Of a stretch of 64,000 bases of DNA, positions 1 through 10,620 are shown piece by piece (position 1 is the first letter of the stretch; the number at the start of each line of letters is the position of its first letter). Source of the DNA: Archivesica marissinica (taxonomy: Eukaryota; Mollusca; Bivalvia; Venerida; Vesicomyidae); the NCBI GenBank assembly GCA_014843695.1, contig CM026401.1, positions 48,434,405 through 48,498,404 on the forward strand. The letters run 5' to 3'. Below the pieces are notes generated by a model. The model was not told where the DNA came from. It saw nothing but the letters and a program-made list of their open reading frames with translations, and did not search any database. The translations under genes and the position numbers were made by a program.

Positions 1-852
1 AGGGTTTAGCACATTATCTGTACTGTGTTGGTGGGCTGTAAAACCCAACTCAACAATGTTGATCTCGGACAAGAACGTGTGAAGAATGTTCAACAATGTT
101 GATCTCAGACAAGAACTTGTGAGAGAGTTCTTAACATTACTGTGCTGGAAATGAACGTTCCGTCTGATCAGGTTGTATGCAGTTTGTTATTCGGATAATG
201 GAGCTAAAACTTGTGGTTGAATAGCAAACAACATAGATCCTGATCAGATGCAGTGGGGGGGGGGGGGTGAATGCACCAAATTTATCTGAACCGTTTCATT
301 TTAGACCTCAGAATGGCTCCCAGTCCTTCTTCCGGCCTAAGCTATAAATACTACCAAAAAAAAAGGGGTTCTGGACCACTTTTTATAAAAAGAGGGGGGG
401 GCTCCCAATAACAAATGCGGCCATTCTCCCTACCTACAGAGGCCGGAAATGAAGCGGTTCAGATAAATTTGGTGCATTCAACCCCCCCTCCCCCTGCTGC
501 TTGTGGCATTTTCAGGGTTAAAAGGGAGTTTGTGAAGAGAATTCCTATAAACTTTTAGCTTTCAATTCAATCCACTTTAATGTGTGCATAATTATTAGTT
601 GTAAACTACGTTATATAATGATGAATAAATATGTTTAAACCAAAGGCGCGTTCTAAAAGGCGCCCTCAAAAGAGGGACTTTTATTGAAATTTCAATGAAA
701 CCAAAGATTTTTTTAAGGAATTAGAAAGCACCAAAATTAAAGCGGGATGTCTCGCCTGAAAGGGGTTCAAATTTCTGTCGGAGCTTTATTGAATTTGACC
801 ACTATAAGCCTGCTTTTATGCCGAGAATTAATGCCTATGTTTTTTCCTACAG
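1..852. other. Intron upstream of p63/p73-like exon A
   Basis: No coding exon is seen here. The stretch holds an imperfect duplication of about 39 bases near 50-130 (the words CAACAATGTTGATCTC and GACAAGAAC occur twice), a MITE-Q fragment (about 165-250, resuming after 500) and a foldback insertion at 251-499. It ends in a pyrimidine tract and the AG acceptor at 851-852. It is taken as the intron preceding exon A because that exon's reading frame continues the p63/p73-like frame. Confidence 0.6.
251..499. repeat. Foldback (inverted-repeat) element nested in a MITE-Q copy
   Basis: Arms of about 35 bases at 268-302 and 446-480 are reverse complements of each other (shared core AATGCACCAAATTTATCTGA). 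They are capped by a run of about 14 G on the left and a C-rich run on the right. The loop is about 140 bases. The flanking GATGCAG and CTGCTGC lie inside a MITE-Q-like sequence, so this looks like an insertion into an older element. Confidence 0.6.
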
Positions 853-1086
853 ACAGAGTACTGGCACACGTGTAATGGCGCTGGCGGCGGGTCAGGGCAC
901 ATCAACGTCTGGCGTGCAGCAACCCACGCAACTAGACACGAGACAGTTGACGCAACCATTCAGTATGTCAGATGTTACGACAACAGAGGTCGTAACCGAT
1001 GGTCACCAGCACACCGTTCCACAGCCAATCAAAGAGGAGACGGTGTCGGAAAACGGTGAAATGCAAGTAGATAACAGCATATCAAC
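853..1086 (+). CDS. p63/p73-like protein, linker exon upstream of SAM domain (exon A)
   Basis: The exon runs from the acceptor TTCCTACAG (ends 852) to the donor AAC|GTACGT at 1086/1087. It enters with one base completing a codon and leaves in phase 2, matching exon B. The 77 full codons are rich in Gln, Thr and Ser, as expected for the linker between the tetramerisation and SAM domains of p63/p73 proteins. A QPIKEE segment at 1022-1039 fits the SUMO consensus (hydrophobic-K-x-E). A very similar motif sits at the extreme C terminus of vertebrate p73, but here it lies before the SAM domain. The upstream exons, including the DNA-binding domain, are outside the window. A second acceptor AG four bases further in (855-856) is possible but would break the phase unless the preceding exon differs. 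Confidence 0.8.
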
Positions 1087-1138
1087 GTACGTATATTCCT
1101 TATTACTGTATATTTATTAACTCTAGCCTTAGGAACTG

Positions 1139-1267
<129 letters not shown>

Positions 1268-1440
1268 ATATGTGATAAATAATTTGCGTATACAACAGTA
1301 CTATATTTATTTGATATTTTAGACTTCTGTGCGAATATTTGGATTTCTTTAAACACAATCATTGATTGGAAATAATATTCAGGCACTTTTTACCAAAAAC
1401 ACATGCTTTATTCCGATATAGTATTGCTTTAGCCCTTTCT

Positions 1441-1681
1441 CACATAGATAGATCCCCTGTCTGACCCTAATAAAATTAACAGTCTTACAGAGGGGACGTT
1501 AAACCGAGGTCTTGTGTTGGTGCTTTACACCGTGCACGTAAAAGAACCAGAGGAGACTCTGTAATGGGTCTCTGTCTGTATCATGCACTATCCTCCAAAA
1601 ATCTAAAATTACTAATCTCTTCAGGAGGCGTCGCTCATTTGGGCAACCGGTAGCGACGATAAATAAACGTAAAACACACAC
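1441..1681 (+). mobile_element. SINE-1 copy (5'-truncated)
   Basis: Matches the body of the SINE-1 copies at 62160 and 62730, including the segments CCTCCAAAAATCTAAAAT and GGAGGCGTCGCTCA and the tail ATAAATAAACGTAAAACAC. Most of the tRNA-like head is missing. It lies in the intron between exons A and B. Confidence 0.8.
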
Positions 1682-1948
1682 TCACATAGATATTTAGAAT
1701 AATATCTCTTACTATGTTTAGATCTCCATATATACAACAGTGATTTAACTATCAAACAGTGGATTAGCAGTCACCTCCATAGATATTACTGGGACTACAC
1801 GAGATTCTGGCGTTTATTATGAATGTTGGTTTCGCTACTATGTTTTATGGCGTCAAAAGGGGCTTCTATGTAGGAAAGGTCCAACGTGCCACTGAACAGA
1901 TCAATTACCTGCAAGCTAGTGGTGACAGTAACAGTTAAATATAATATG

Positions 1949-2158
1949 TACAGTCAATCTGTGTTAGTGGTCACCTCCATTAAGCAGCCAACCTGTAGAG
2001 TCAAACTGTGTTAGTGGTCACCTCCATTAAGCAGCCAACCTGTATTAAGCAGCCAGTTTCCAGATTCCCAATATGTTGTCTTAGTATACATTTGACCTAT
2101 TAAGCAGCCACTTTCTGTGACTCCCTTGGCTGGCTGCTTAAGACAGGTTTGACTGTAT
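1949..2158. mobile_element. MITE-T copy (TA-flanked, CAGTCAAACCTG ends)
   Basis: The ends TACAGTCAA and TTGACTGTA are inverted repeats bordered by TA. The interior repeats the word AAGCAGCCA in both orientations. CAGT ends with a TA target site fit non-autonomous pogo/Tigger or other Tc1/mariner-type elements. An internal segment is duplicated in tandem (around 1955-2040). Confidence 0.7.
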
Positions 2159-2320
2159 ATTCTAATGAAATTCCACGACATATTTCCAGAGTTTTCAGTT
2201 ACAAATAAGAAAAATACATTAAATGTCGTCTGCTACAATTATTTAAGCTATTTATAGTCTTTATTTTTCCCAGCATGCAACGAGTTAGCAAAATCCCCAA
2301 TTGCTTTATTCCTCTTGTGT
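2158..2320 (-). repeat. Element X fragment
   Basis: Reverse-orientation copy of the dispersed palindromic element also seen at 10430-10620 and 51690-52040. Shared words include ATTCTAATGAAATT, ACGACATATTT and CTACAATTATTT. MITE-T lies against its end. Confidence 0.6.
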
Positions 2321-2325
2321 TTCAG

Positions 2326-2419
2326 ATGGTTGAATGCTCTTGGCCTTGGTGCTTACATTGATGGTTTTCATGAACAGAACCTGTATAGCTTTCTCCAGCT
2401 TGATGACTTTTCACTTGAC
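2326..2419 (+). CDS. p63/p73-like protein, SAM domain first half (exon B)
   Basis: The exon runs from the acceptor TTGTGTTTCAG (ends 2325) to the donor GAC|GTAAGT (2419/2420). It is 94 bases long: one base to finish exon A's last codon, then 31 codons, ending in phase 0. The translation begins WLNALGLGAYIDGFHEQN and continues to SFLQLDDFSLD. This matches the first helices of the SAM domain of the p63/p73 branch, including the Leu-Gly and the LDDFSLD/DDLA border. Vertebrate p53 has lost this domain, so a SAM places the gene with p63/p73-type or ancestral invertebrate p53 genes. The 3' end of this exon has been amplified into the neighbouring minisatellite. Confidence 0.9.
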
Positions 2420-3235
2420 GTAAGTATCTATATTACGGAAATCATTTTCACTTGACGTAACAGTCTATATTACGGAAATCATTTTCACTCTACGTAACAG
2501 TCTATATTACGGAAATCATTTTCACTTGACGTAACAGTCTATATTACGGAAATCATTTTCACTCGACGTAACAGTCTATATTACGGAAATCATTTTCACT
2601 CGACATAACAGTCTATATTACGGAAATCATTTTCACTTGACGTAACAGTCTATATTACGGAAATCATTTTCACTCTACGTAACAGTCTATATTACGGAAA
2701 TCATTTTCACTTGACGTAACAGTCTATATTACGGAAATCATTTTCACTCGACGTAACAGTCTATATTACGGAAATCATTTTCACTCGACATAACAGTCTA
2801 TATTACGGAAATCATTTTCACTTGACGTAACAGTCTATATTACGGAAATCATTTTCACTCTACGTAACAGTCTATATTACGGAAATCATTTTCACTTGAC
2901 GTAACAGTCTATATTACGGAAATCATTTTCACTTGACGTACCAGTCTATATTACGGAAATCATTTTCACTCGACGTACCAGTCTATATTACGGAAATCAT
3001 TTTCACTTGACGTACCAGTCTATATTACAGAAATCATTTTCACTTGACGTACAGGTCTATATTACGGAAATCATTTTCACTCGACGTAACAGTCTATATT
3101 ACAGAAATCATTTTCACTCTACGTAACAGTCTATATTACGGAAATCATTTTCACTCTACGTAACAGTCTATATTACGGAAATCATTTTCACTCGACGTAA
3201 GTATTTATATTCCAGAAATCATTTGCTCAGTCTTA
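2412..3235 (+). repeat. 37-bp minisatellite seeded by the exon B splice donor
   Basis: About 22 units of 37 bases. Each carries a near-copy of the exon B end and donor (CACTTGAC followed by GTAA), then CAGTCTATATTACGG and AAATCATTTT. The first unit is the real exon-intron junction. Most copies read GACGTAACAG rather than GACGTAAGT; others have TACGTAAC, GACATAAC or GACGTACC. The last unit (about 3189) regains GACGTAAGT. The array lies wholly inside the intron between the two SAM exons. Confidence 0.95.
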
Positions 3236-3365
3236 TATTATCAGAAAGAGGCTATAACCAGGGTATTTTGGGTTTGCTATATCGCTGTGATCTTGCAAAC
3301 ATTTTTATTATTCATATTTTAATGTGGCGTGTATGAGTTCTGCGAGTTTGTATTACTTATTGTTG

Positions 3366-5284
3366 CTTGTGTAAGGTTAGTAGTTTAGCTTAGTGTACTC
3401 CTTGTGTAAGGTCAGTAGTTTAGCTTAGTGTACTCCTTGTGTAAGGTCAGTAGTTTAGCTTAGTGTCCTCCTTGTGTAAGGTCAGTAGTTTAGCTTAGTG
3501 TACTCCTTGTGTAAGGTCAGTAGTTTAGCTTAGTGTCCTCCTTGTGTAAGGTCAGTAGTTTAGCTTAGTGTACTCCTTGTGTAAGGTCAGTAGTTTAGCT
3601 TAGTGTACTCCTTGTGTAAGGTCAGTAGTTTAGCTTAGTGTACTCCTTGTGTAATGTCAGTAGTTTAGCTTAGTGTACTCCTTGTGTAAGGTCAGTAGTT
3701 TAGCTTAGTGTACTCCTTGTGTAAGGTCGGTAGTTTAGCTTAGTGTACTCCTTGTGTAAGGTTGGTAGTTTAGCTTAGTGTACTCCTTGTGTAAGGTCAG
3801 TAGTTTAGCTTAGTGTACTCCTTGTGTAAGGTCTGTAGTTTAGCTTAGTGTACTCCTTGTGTAAGGGCAGTAGTTTAGCTTAGTGTACTCCTTGTGTAAG
3901 ATCAGTAGTTTAGTGTACTCCTTGTGTAAGGTTGGTAGTTTAGCTTAGTGTACTCCTTGTGTAAGGTCAGTAGTTTAGTTTAGCGTACTCCTTGTGTAAG
4001 GTCAGTAGTTTAGTTTAGTGTACTCCTTGTGTAAGGTTGGTAGTTTAGCTTAGTGTACTCCTTGTGTAAGGTCAGTTGTTTAGCTTAGTGTACTCCTTGT
4101 GTAAGGTTGGTAGTTTAGCTTAGTGTACTCCTTGTGTAAGGTTGGTAGTTTAGCTTAGTGTACTCCTTGTGTAAGGTTGGTAGTTTAGCTTAGTGTACTC
4201 CTTGTGTAAGGTTGGTAGTTTAGCTTAGTGTACTCCTTGTGTAAGGTTGGTAGTTTAGCTTAGTGTACTCCTTGTGTAAGGTCAGTAGTTTAGTTTAGTG
4301 TACTCCTTGTGTAAGGTTGGTAGTTTAGCTTAGTGTACTCCTTGTGTAAGGTCAGTAGTTTAGCTTAGTGTACTCCTTGTGTAAGGTCAGTTGTTTAGCT
4401 TAGTGTACTCCTTGTGTAAGGTTGGTAGTTTAGCTAGTGTACTCCTTGTGTAAGGGCAGTAGTTTAGCTTAGTGTACTCCTTGTGTAAGGTCAGTAGTTT
4501 AGCTTAGTGTACTCCTTGTGTAAGGTCAGTAGTTTAGCTTAGTGTACTCCTTGTGTAAGGTCAGTAGTTTAGCTTAGTGTACTCCTTGTGTAAGGTCAGT
4601 TGTTTAGCTTAGTGTACTCCTTGTGTAAGGTTGGTAGTTTAGCTAGTGTACTCCTTGTGTAAGGGCAGTAGTTTAGCTTAGTGTACTCCTTGTGTAAGGT
4701 CAGTAGTTTAGCTTAGTGTACTCCTTGTGTAAGGTCAGTAGTTTAGCTTAGTGTACTCCTTATGTAAGGTTGGTAGTTTAGCTTAGTGTACTCCTTGTGT
4801 AAGGGCAGTAGTTTAGCTTAGTGTACTCCTTGTGTAAGGTCAGTTGTTTAGCTTAGTGTACTCCTTGTGTAAGGTCAGTAGTTTAGCTTAGTGTACTCCT
4901 TGTGTAAGGTCAGTAGTTTAGCTTAGTGTACTCCTTGTGTAAGGGCAGTAGTTTAGCTTAGTGTACTCCTTGTGTAAGGTCAGTAGTTTAGCTTAGTGTA
5001 CTCCTTGTGTAAGGTTGGTAGTTTAGCTTAGTGTACTCCTTGTGTAAGGGCAGTAGTTTAGCTTAGTGTACTCCTTGTGTAAGGTCAGTAGTTTAGCTTA
5101 GTGTGCTCCTTGTGTAAGGTCAGTAGTTTAGCTTAGTGTGCTCCTTGTGTAAGGTCAGTAGTTTAGCTTAGTGTACTCCTTGTGTAAGGGCAGTAGTTTA
5201 GCTTAGTGTACTCCTTGTGTAAGGTCAGTAGTTTAGCTTAGTGTACTCCTTGTGTAAGGTCAGTAGTTTAGCTTAGTGTGCTCC
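3366..5284 (+). repeat. 35-bp minisatellite, about 55 copies
   Basis: The unit is 35 bases with the core CTTGTGTAAGG, a variable trinucleotide pair (TCAG, TTGG, GCAG), then TAGTTTAGCTTAGTG and a TACTC end. Variants alternate in blocks, suggesting segmental duplication of several units at once. A few units are shortened (near 3900, 4430 and 4640). Every unit contains GTAAGG, a splice-donor-like word, in the sense direction of the host gene. Confidence 0.95.
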
Positions 5285-5816
5285 TATTTTATTACATTTA
5301 TCACAATGTAAACTAGTAATACAACAGTTATAGTACAATAAATAAAATCATGCTACATTGTAAATTGATAAAACAAATGTGTCAGGCCACAAGTTTTGCC
5401 AACATTAGAAAACGGCCCACACCAGTAAAGTCAGCGTCACCACTTTGACCTGCGCTGGCGTTATTGATTGTACACAGAACGGCTACGTATGGTTTGCGAA
5501 ACATGGTTTTTACAACATTAGTGGTTTCTGAAAGTGTTCGAACTTACAACCATAGATAACGAGGTGGAGGTGTTTTTAAATGTCTTGCCTAAAGACATCA
5601 CCTCCGTGGTTTCTGAAAGGGCTCAAACTCACAACCTTAGATAACGAGGCGGAGATGTATTTAAATGTCTTGCCTTTCTGAAGTGGCTCGAACTCGGACA
5701 CTGTATCCATTACCCCATGGAGGTTTCCTATCTATTATATATCGTACCCCGCTAAACGCAGAAATACCAAAATTACATAATTAACCTTCGATTGTTTGTA
5801 ATTCTCACTGTTACAG
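5285..5816 (+). other. Remainder of the last p63/p73-like intron
   Basis: No exon seen. Two diverged copies of a segment starting GTGGTTTCTGAAAG (5519 and 5608) and a third partial copy near 5680 suggest degenerate SINE material (the word AAATGTCTTGCCT occurs in each of the two full copies). The stretch ends with the acceptor TCACTGTTACAG. Confidence 0.6.
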
Positions 5817-6116
5817 GATCTTGCCAAGATGAAAATAGGAAATGCACATCGCAACAAGATTTGGAAGTCATTGTTGGACCTTCGTAACCAAGGTTACACA
5901 GCGGTGCCAGTAGACAGCCAAGACTTGCAGAAGAGTGCGTCCAGTACATCTACGATCAGCATTGCCTCCCAGAACTCCATTTCCCAAAACAGTACATATA
6001 ACCCGGGCTACTATGAAGTAACCCGCTACACGTTTAAACATACCATATCCATAACTAACGAAGAAAAACATCTGAACGATCCTCCGCGGAAAGTCGCAAA
6101 AACCGAAGAGTCGTGA
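5817..6116 (+). CDS. p63/p73-like protein, SAM second half, TI-like tail and stop (exon C)
   Basis: Starts after the acceptor ACTGTTACAG in phase 0 and ends at TGA 6114-6116 (99 codons). The first part, DLAKMKIGNAHRNKIWKSLL then DLR, completes the SAM domain with the family's DDLA..KI....R..IWK..LD.R pattern. A Ser/Thr/Asn-rich linker follows, then RYTFKHTISI (6024-6053). In position and sequence this resembles the TI motif of human p63-alpha (FTLRQTISF), shortly after the SAM domain. The protein ends in a short basic-acidic tail (PPRKVAKTEES). This is therefore an alpha-type p63/p73 C terminus. The SAM and TI reading comes from sequence pattern; inhibition of transactivation here is inferred. 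Confidence 0.9.
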   Translation, partial: DLAKMKIGNAHRNKIWKSLLDLRNQGYTAVPVDSQDLQKSASSTSTISIASQNSISQNSTYNPGYYEVTRYTFKHTISITNEEKHLNDPPRKVAKTEES

Positions 6117-6660
6117 GCATTGTCATCCATTGAATGATTGTCGTCGTATACTCATATATTGTAGATATGTTTAGACACTGTATTATATGCATTGCCATAT
6201 CTATCCACCCATAAGTCGACCCGACCCAGGCTACGGGTGCAGACTGACATTTTTGGTTTCCCTAAACGAGAATTAGTTCAGAACAGTTACTGCCCCTGAA
6301 TATACTCCTAAAAGTAGATTGGTGCTCTTAACTGATTTCCTCTGTTTTTATCGTTGTTTCCTTTGCACAACATGCTAGCAATTTTCATCCGTTTTCTCAT
6401 CTTATGATTATTAAATTATTAAGTCTCGACAGATATCCTACAGCATATCCAATGGATGCTTTACTGTACACACGTGTTATCAATTAGCTAACATGAGGTT
6501 GATAAAATCACAGTTATCATACCTGCAACATCTGGTTAGGGAACAACAGTAACAACAAAGGATTCCAACTAAAAAGACCAAGGGAGGTTGCTCATTGTCT
6601 GTGCATTTTACCTGTACAGAAATGATTGACTTACGGGGCGAATGTTTACTGTAGGTTTAC
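6117..6660 (+). other. Start of the 3' UTR of the p63/p73-like gene
   Basis: AT-rich sequence with no recognised element, following the stop codon directly. No poly(A) hexamer of the AATAAA type was seen close to the stop, so the 3' UTR probably continues into or beyond the array at 6660-8110. Confidence 0.5.
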
Positions 6661-8110
6661 ATGCAGTAATACTGGTCAACATATATGGCAATATATCATG
6701 TAGTAATACAGATTGGCATATATGGCAATATATTGTGCAGTGATACAGCTCGGCATATATGGCAATATAGCATGTATTAGTACTGGTCAGCATATATGGC
6801 AATATATTTTGCAGTGCTACTGTTCGGCATATATGGCAATATTTTAAGCAATGATACAGATCAGCATATATGGCAATATATCGTACATTTCAATACCTTA
6901 CCAGACATTGGGTTGAGATGGCTGATATAGTGTGCAGTGATACAGATCAGCATATATGGCAATATATCATACACTGCAATACCTTACCAGACATTAGGTT
7001 GAGATGGCAGATATAGTGTGCCGTGATATCGACATATATGGCAATATTTTGTGCAGTGATACAGATCAGCATATATTGCACAATGATACAGATCAGCATA
7101 TATGGCAATATATCGTACATTGCAATACCTTACCAGACATTAGGTTGAGATGGCAGATATAGTGTGCAGTGATACAGATCAGCATATATGGCAATATATC
7201 GTACATTGCAATACCTTACCAGACATTAGGTTGAGATGGCAGATATATTGTGCAGTGATACAGATCAGCATATATGACAATATATTGCACAATGATACAG
7301 ATCAGCATATATGGCAATATATTGCACAATGATACAGATCAGCATATATGGCAATATATTGCACAATGATACAGATCAGCATATATGGCAATATATTGTG
7401 CATTGCAATACCTTACCAGACATTGGGTTGAAAATGGCAGATATATTGTGCAGTGATACAGATCGACATATATGGCAATATATTGCGCAATGATACAGAT
7501 AAGCATATATGGCAATATTTTGCAGTGATACAGATAAGCATATATGGCAATATATTGCACAATGATACAGATCAGCATATATGGCAATATATTGTGCATT
7601 GCAATACCTTACCAGACATTGGGTTGAAAATGGCAGATATATTGTGCAGTGATACAGATCGACATATATGGCAATATATTGCGCAATGATACAGATCAGC
7701 ATATATGGCAATATTTTGCAGTGATACAGATAAGCATATATGGCAATATATTGCACAATGATACAGATCAGCATATATGGCAATATATTGTGCATTGCAA
7801 TACCTTACCAGACATTGGGTTGAAAATGGCAGATATATTGTGCAGTGATACAGATCGACATATATGGCAATATATTGCGCAATGATACAGATCAGCATAT
7901 ATGGCAATATTTTGCAGTGATACAGATCAGCATATATGGCAATATATTGCACACTGATACAGATCAGCATATATGGCACTATATCGTACATTGCAATACC
8001 TTACCAGACATTAGGTTGAGATGGCAGATATAGTGTGCAGTGATACAGATCGACATATATGGCAATATATCGTACATTGCAATACCTTACCAGACATTGG
8101 GTTGAGATTG
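6660..8110. repeat. 37-bp satellite with 196-bp higher-order unit
   Basis: The basic unit contains AGCATATATGGCAATATATT and a GTGATACAGATC or ATGATACAGATC end. Every few units, a longer spacer with CAATACCTTACCAGACATT and GGCAGATATA is inserted. From about 7310 to 7890 a 196-base higher-order unit repeats about three times almost identically, while the left flank (6660-7150) is older and more diverged. Open frames in this array on both strands are periodic artefacts. Confidence 0.93.
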
Positions 8111-8831
8111 CAGATATAGTTAATTATGTGTAATTGTAACGTTACATATGTTGGGAATTCATAAATTTGAGTTTTATACCCCGGTAACGCGTTTGGCATG
8201 GGGGGTTTGAGGAGTGAAAAATAAGTATATTTTTGTAAATTTGAAGAAAAAAATATCCATGCAACAATTAACATTGTGTTCTAAATGTAATTTAGCAAAC
8301 ACTTTGATGACATACCTCACAGTTTACTGGGTATTACAGAAATATAATTTTCGCCATTGAGAATTTATTAATCAACTAGCTGGAGATAAGGCGAGGGTTA
8401 CCGAGACTGTCATTGATAGTCTAAGTGTTAATTAGCCCTTACCCCCACCCCTCCCCTCCCCACACACAGATGTAGGCTTATGCTCTAATGTACCAATATC
8501 CAGCTAGCTTGTGGGCTGTCGGTGGTTATACGGTCAAAGAGCCCCATTCTATGGTGGACAGGATTAAAAGTCATCCAAAAGTGTAGTTTTTGATTTATAT
8601 CTTGCATTATTGTGCAAAATCATAAACTGGACCTTGGTTATTGGCTTAATGTGATTTGTATCGGCAATCCATCGTTAAATAAAGCTTCTTGGATTATAAT
8701 CTCGTCCATATTTGTGGGACGTCCTAAGCCCCGGAATATCCCTGTCGACTAATCTGCCATCTGCTAATGACTGTGTATAAATAGTAAAGTAAAGTAGCAG
8801 AAATCCAGCCGTGTTTAGAAGTACTTTGACA
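8111..8831. other. Unique AT-rich sequence with one poly(A) hexamer
   Basis: No gene or known repeat recognised. AATAAA on the + strand at 8678-8683 is the first canonical poly(A) signal after the p63/p73-like stop, 2.56 kb downstream. It is a plausible but unproven end of that transcript. Confidence 0.35.
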
Positions 8832-9077
8832 TTAACCCTTTCAACCCCACAGGCCTCTAAATAGGCTTATGAAAAGTGTAGATCCAGATGAGCCGGCTCA
8901 TGACGAGCCGTCTCATCAGGATCTGCACTTTTTTGCCAGTAATAATTATTACTATTTTTAGATAAAATTACCCATTTTGATAAATGAACTGGTCCAAAGG
9001 TAATTTTCTTATTAATTTATTGGTCTGAAAATATCACGCACCAGTCCATGTCAGTTACTTGGGGTTGAATGGGTTAA
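8832..9077 (-). mobile_element. MITE-P copy 1 (TTAA-flanked)
   Basis: Bordered on both sides by TTAA (8832-8835 and 9074-9077). The termini CCCTTTCAACCCC and GGGGTTGAATGGG are inverted repeats. The interior contains a hairpin with GAGCCGGCTCATGACGAGCC. TTAA target duplication and CCC/GGG ends are the signature of piggyBac-superfamily MITEs. No transposase is present. Confidence 0.88.
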
Positions 9078-9250
9078 ACAATGTTTTACGGATTATAGGA
9101 TTACAGATTTTATGTGCAATGCTAGCGATAGATAATATGTGATCTTCTTAGAGGTTTTGCAATATCTGTTTAGTAATGGCTTATCCAGAGATATGAATAA
9201 TATTTATGTCTTTGGCTTATCCGTTGTAGGAATAATGTTCCCCTACATTG

Positions 9251-9540
9251 GAGTGTGTTTTACGTTTATTTATCGTCGCTACCGGTTGCCCATATGAGTG
9301 ACGCCTCCTGAAGAGATTAGTCGTTTTAGATTTTGGAGGATAGTGCATGATACAGACAGAGACCCATTCCAGAGTCTCCTCTGGTTCTTTTACGTGCACG
9401 GTGTAAAGCACCGACACGAGACCTCGGTTTAACGTCCCATCTGAAAGACTGTTAATTTTATTATGGTCAGACGGGGGATCGAACCTGTGATCCCTGGATT
9501 ACCAGTCCAGCGTTTTACCACTGGACTACAGATCCGTCTG
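9251..9540 (-). mobile_element. SINE-1 copy, full length
   Basis: tRNA-like head at the right end, read on the - strand: GACGGATCTGTAGTCCAGTG, anticodon-arm word CTGGACTGGTAATCCAG and B box GGTTCGATCC. The body and the ATAAATAAACGTAAAACAC tail follow to the left. The seven-base anticodon loop CTGGTAA puts GGT at the anticodon position (Thr-like). Confidence 0.9.
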
Positions 9541-10429
9541 TCCTACATTGGATCGTTTATGTACAACTTGTACAGAGAAGTACAATGTCTTAATACAGGT
9601 TCATTTGTTCCTTAAACAACACAAACAGGAAATTAAAAAAGGGGTCTCGTTATGCAAGTGGTCTCCTAAGAGACGTGGTCTTTCGAGTGGGGCCAAATCG
9701 GGGAAATGAACTCTTTAAGGTAGAAAAATGAGGCCAAATCAGGGGAAATGAACCCTATATAGAGTAATGAGGCCAAATCGGGGAAATGAACTCCAAGTTG
9801 AAAATGAGGTCAAATTGGTGGGGATTACCTCAAAGAAGAGAAATAAGGCCAAAGACGAGAAATAAAACCCAAACCAGAGAACTGTCTTTGTGGGTCAATT
9901 TATTTCTACCAGTCTCTCGGAGATGACTGACCTTTGATTTATATTTTGTATTAATTTATTGTGTATTATTGATAAAATATTGTTATTATGTATTTATTAT
10001 AATTTGTAAAATTTTGTTCTTAACCATGAAATAATAAATGGTTCGACATCTGTTTTATTTCATGAATATAGGTGGGATTTCTTTTTGTTTAGAAATGGGG
10101 AAAACGATTGAGTTTCCGAATATGTGTTCAAGAGTTTTACTTGTAAACAAAACTAACAAATGTGTTCATAAACTACTTTAGTATGCAAACTTACCATTAT
10201 CCTACTTGGTCATATTCATCTACAGTAAACCATTTGTATTATGTACAACTATCATAACGATAGAGAAAATTTGCGAATGTTTATTACACGTTATATCCCT
10301 AGAATACGGAAATCATTATTGTAGTTTTTCAAAAATCAAAAAATATTTCTTACTTCCGCACTCGCGAATTCTAATGACAAATTAACTTTTGCAAATTTGA
10401 AGTGGTTTGTAGTAATATTCATCGTTAAG
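9541..10429. other. Non-coding stretch with a degenerate GGCCAAATC repeat
   Basis: No exon seen. Between about 9685 and 9870 the words GGCCAAATCGGG and AAATGAAC recur four to five times with drift, an old tandem repeat. A + strand AATAAA is at 10033-10038, followed by a T-rich stretch. Confidence 0.45.
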
Positions 10430-10620
10430 AGTTGTTGTTATATTTAACTTTGCATGCTGAGTAAAATAAAAGCTATAAATGGTTCAAATAATTGTAGCAT
10501 ACGGCAATTCATTAATGTGTTTTTCTTATTTGTGAAAACTGTGGAAATATGTCGTGTAGGTTCATTACGACACAATTCTAATGAAATTGCATGACATATT
10601 TCACTGTTATATTCACCGCA
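10430..10620 (+). repeat. Element X copy
   Basis: Contains CTATAAATGGTTCAAATAAT, TTCATTAATGTGTTTTTC and the palindromic core ATATGTCGTG to CATGACATATTT around TACGACACAATTCTAAT. The ends TTGCATGCTG and GGCATGCAGTG are weak inverted repeats. This is the most complete single copy and the reference for the array at 20500-22400. Confidence 0.65.

Noticed and set aside
2412..5284. CRISPR-like array
   Set aside because: Units are contiguous tandem copies with no unique spacers, in a eukaryotic intron.
9251..9540. tRNA genes at the heads of SINE copies
   Set aside because: Each tRNA-like part is joined to a SINE body and tail repeated elsewhere, and the acceptor stems are imperfect. These are SINE promoters, not tRNA genes.
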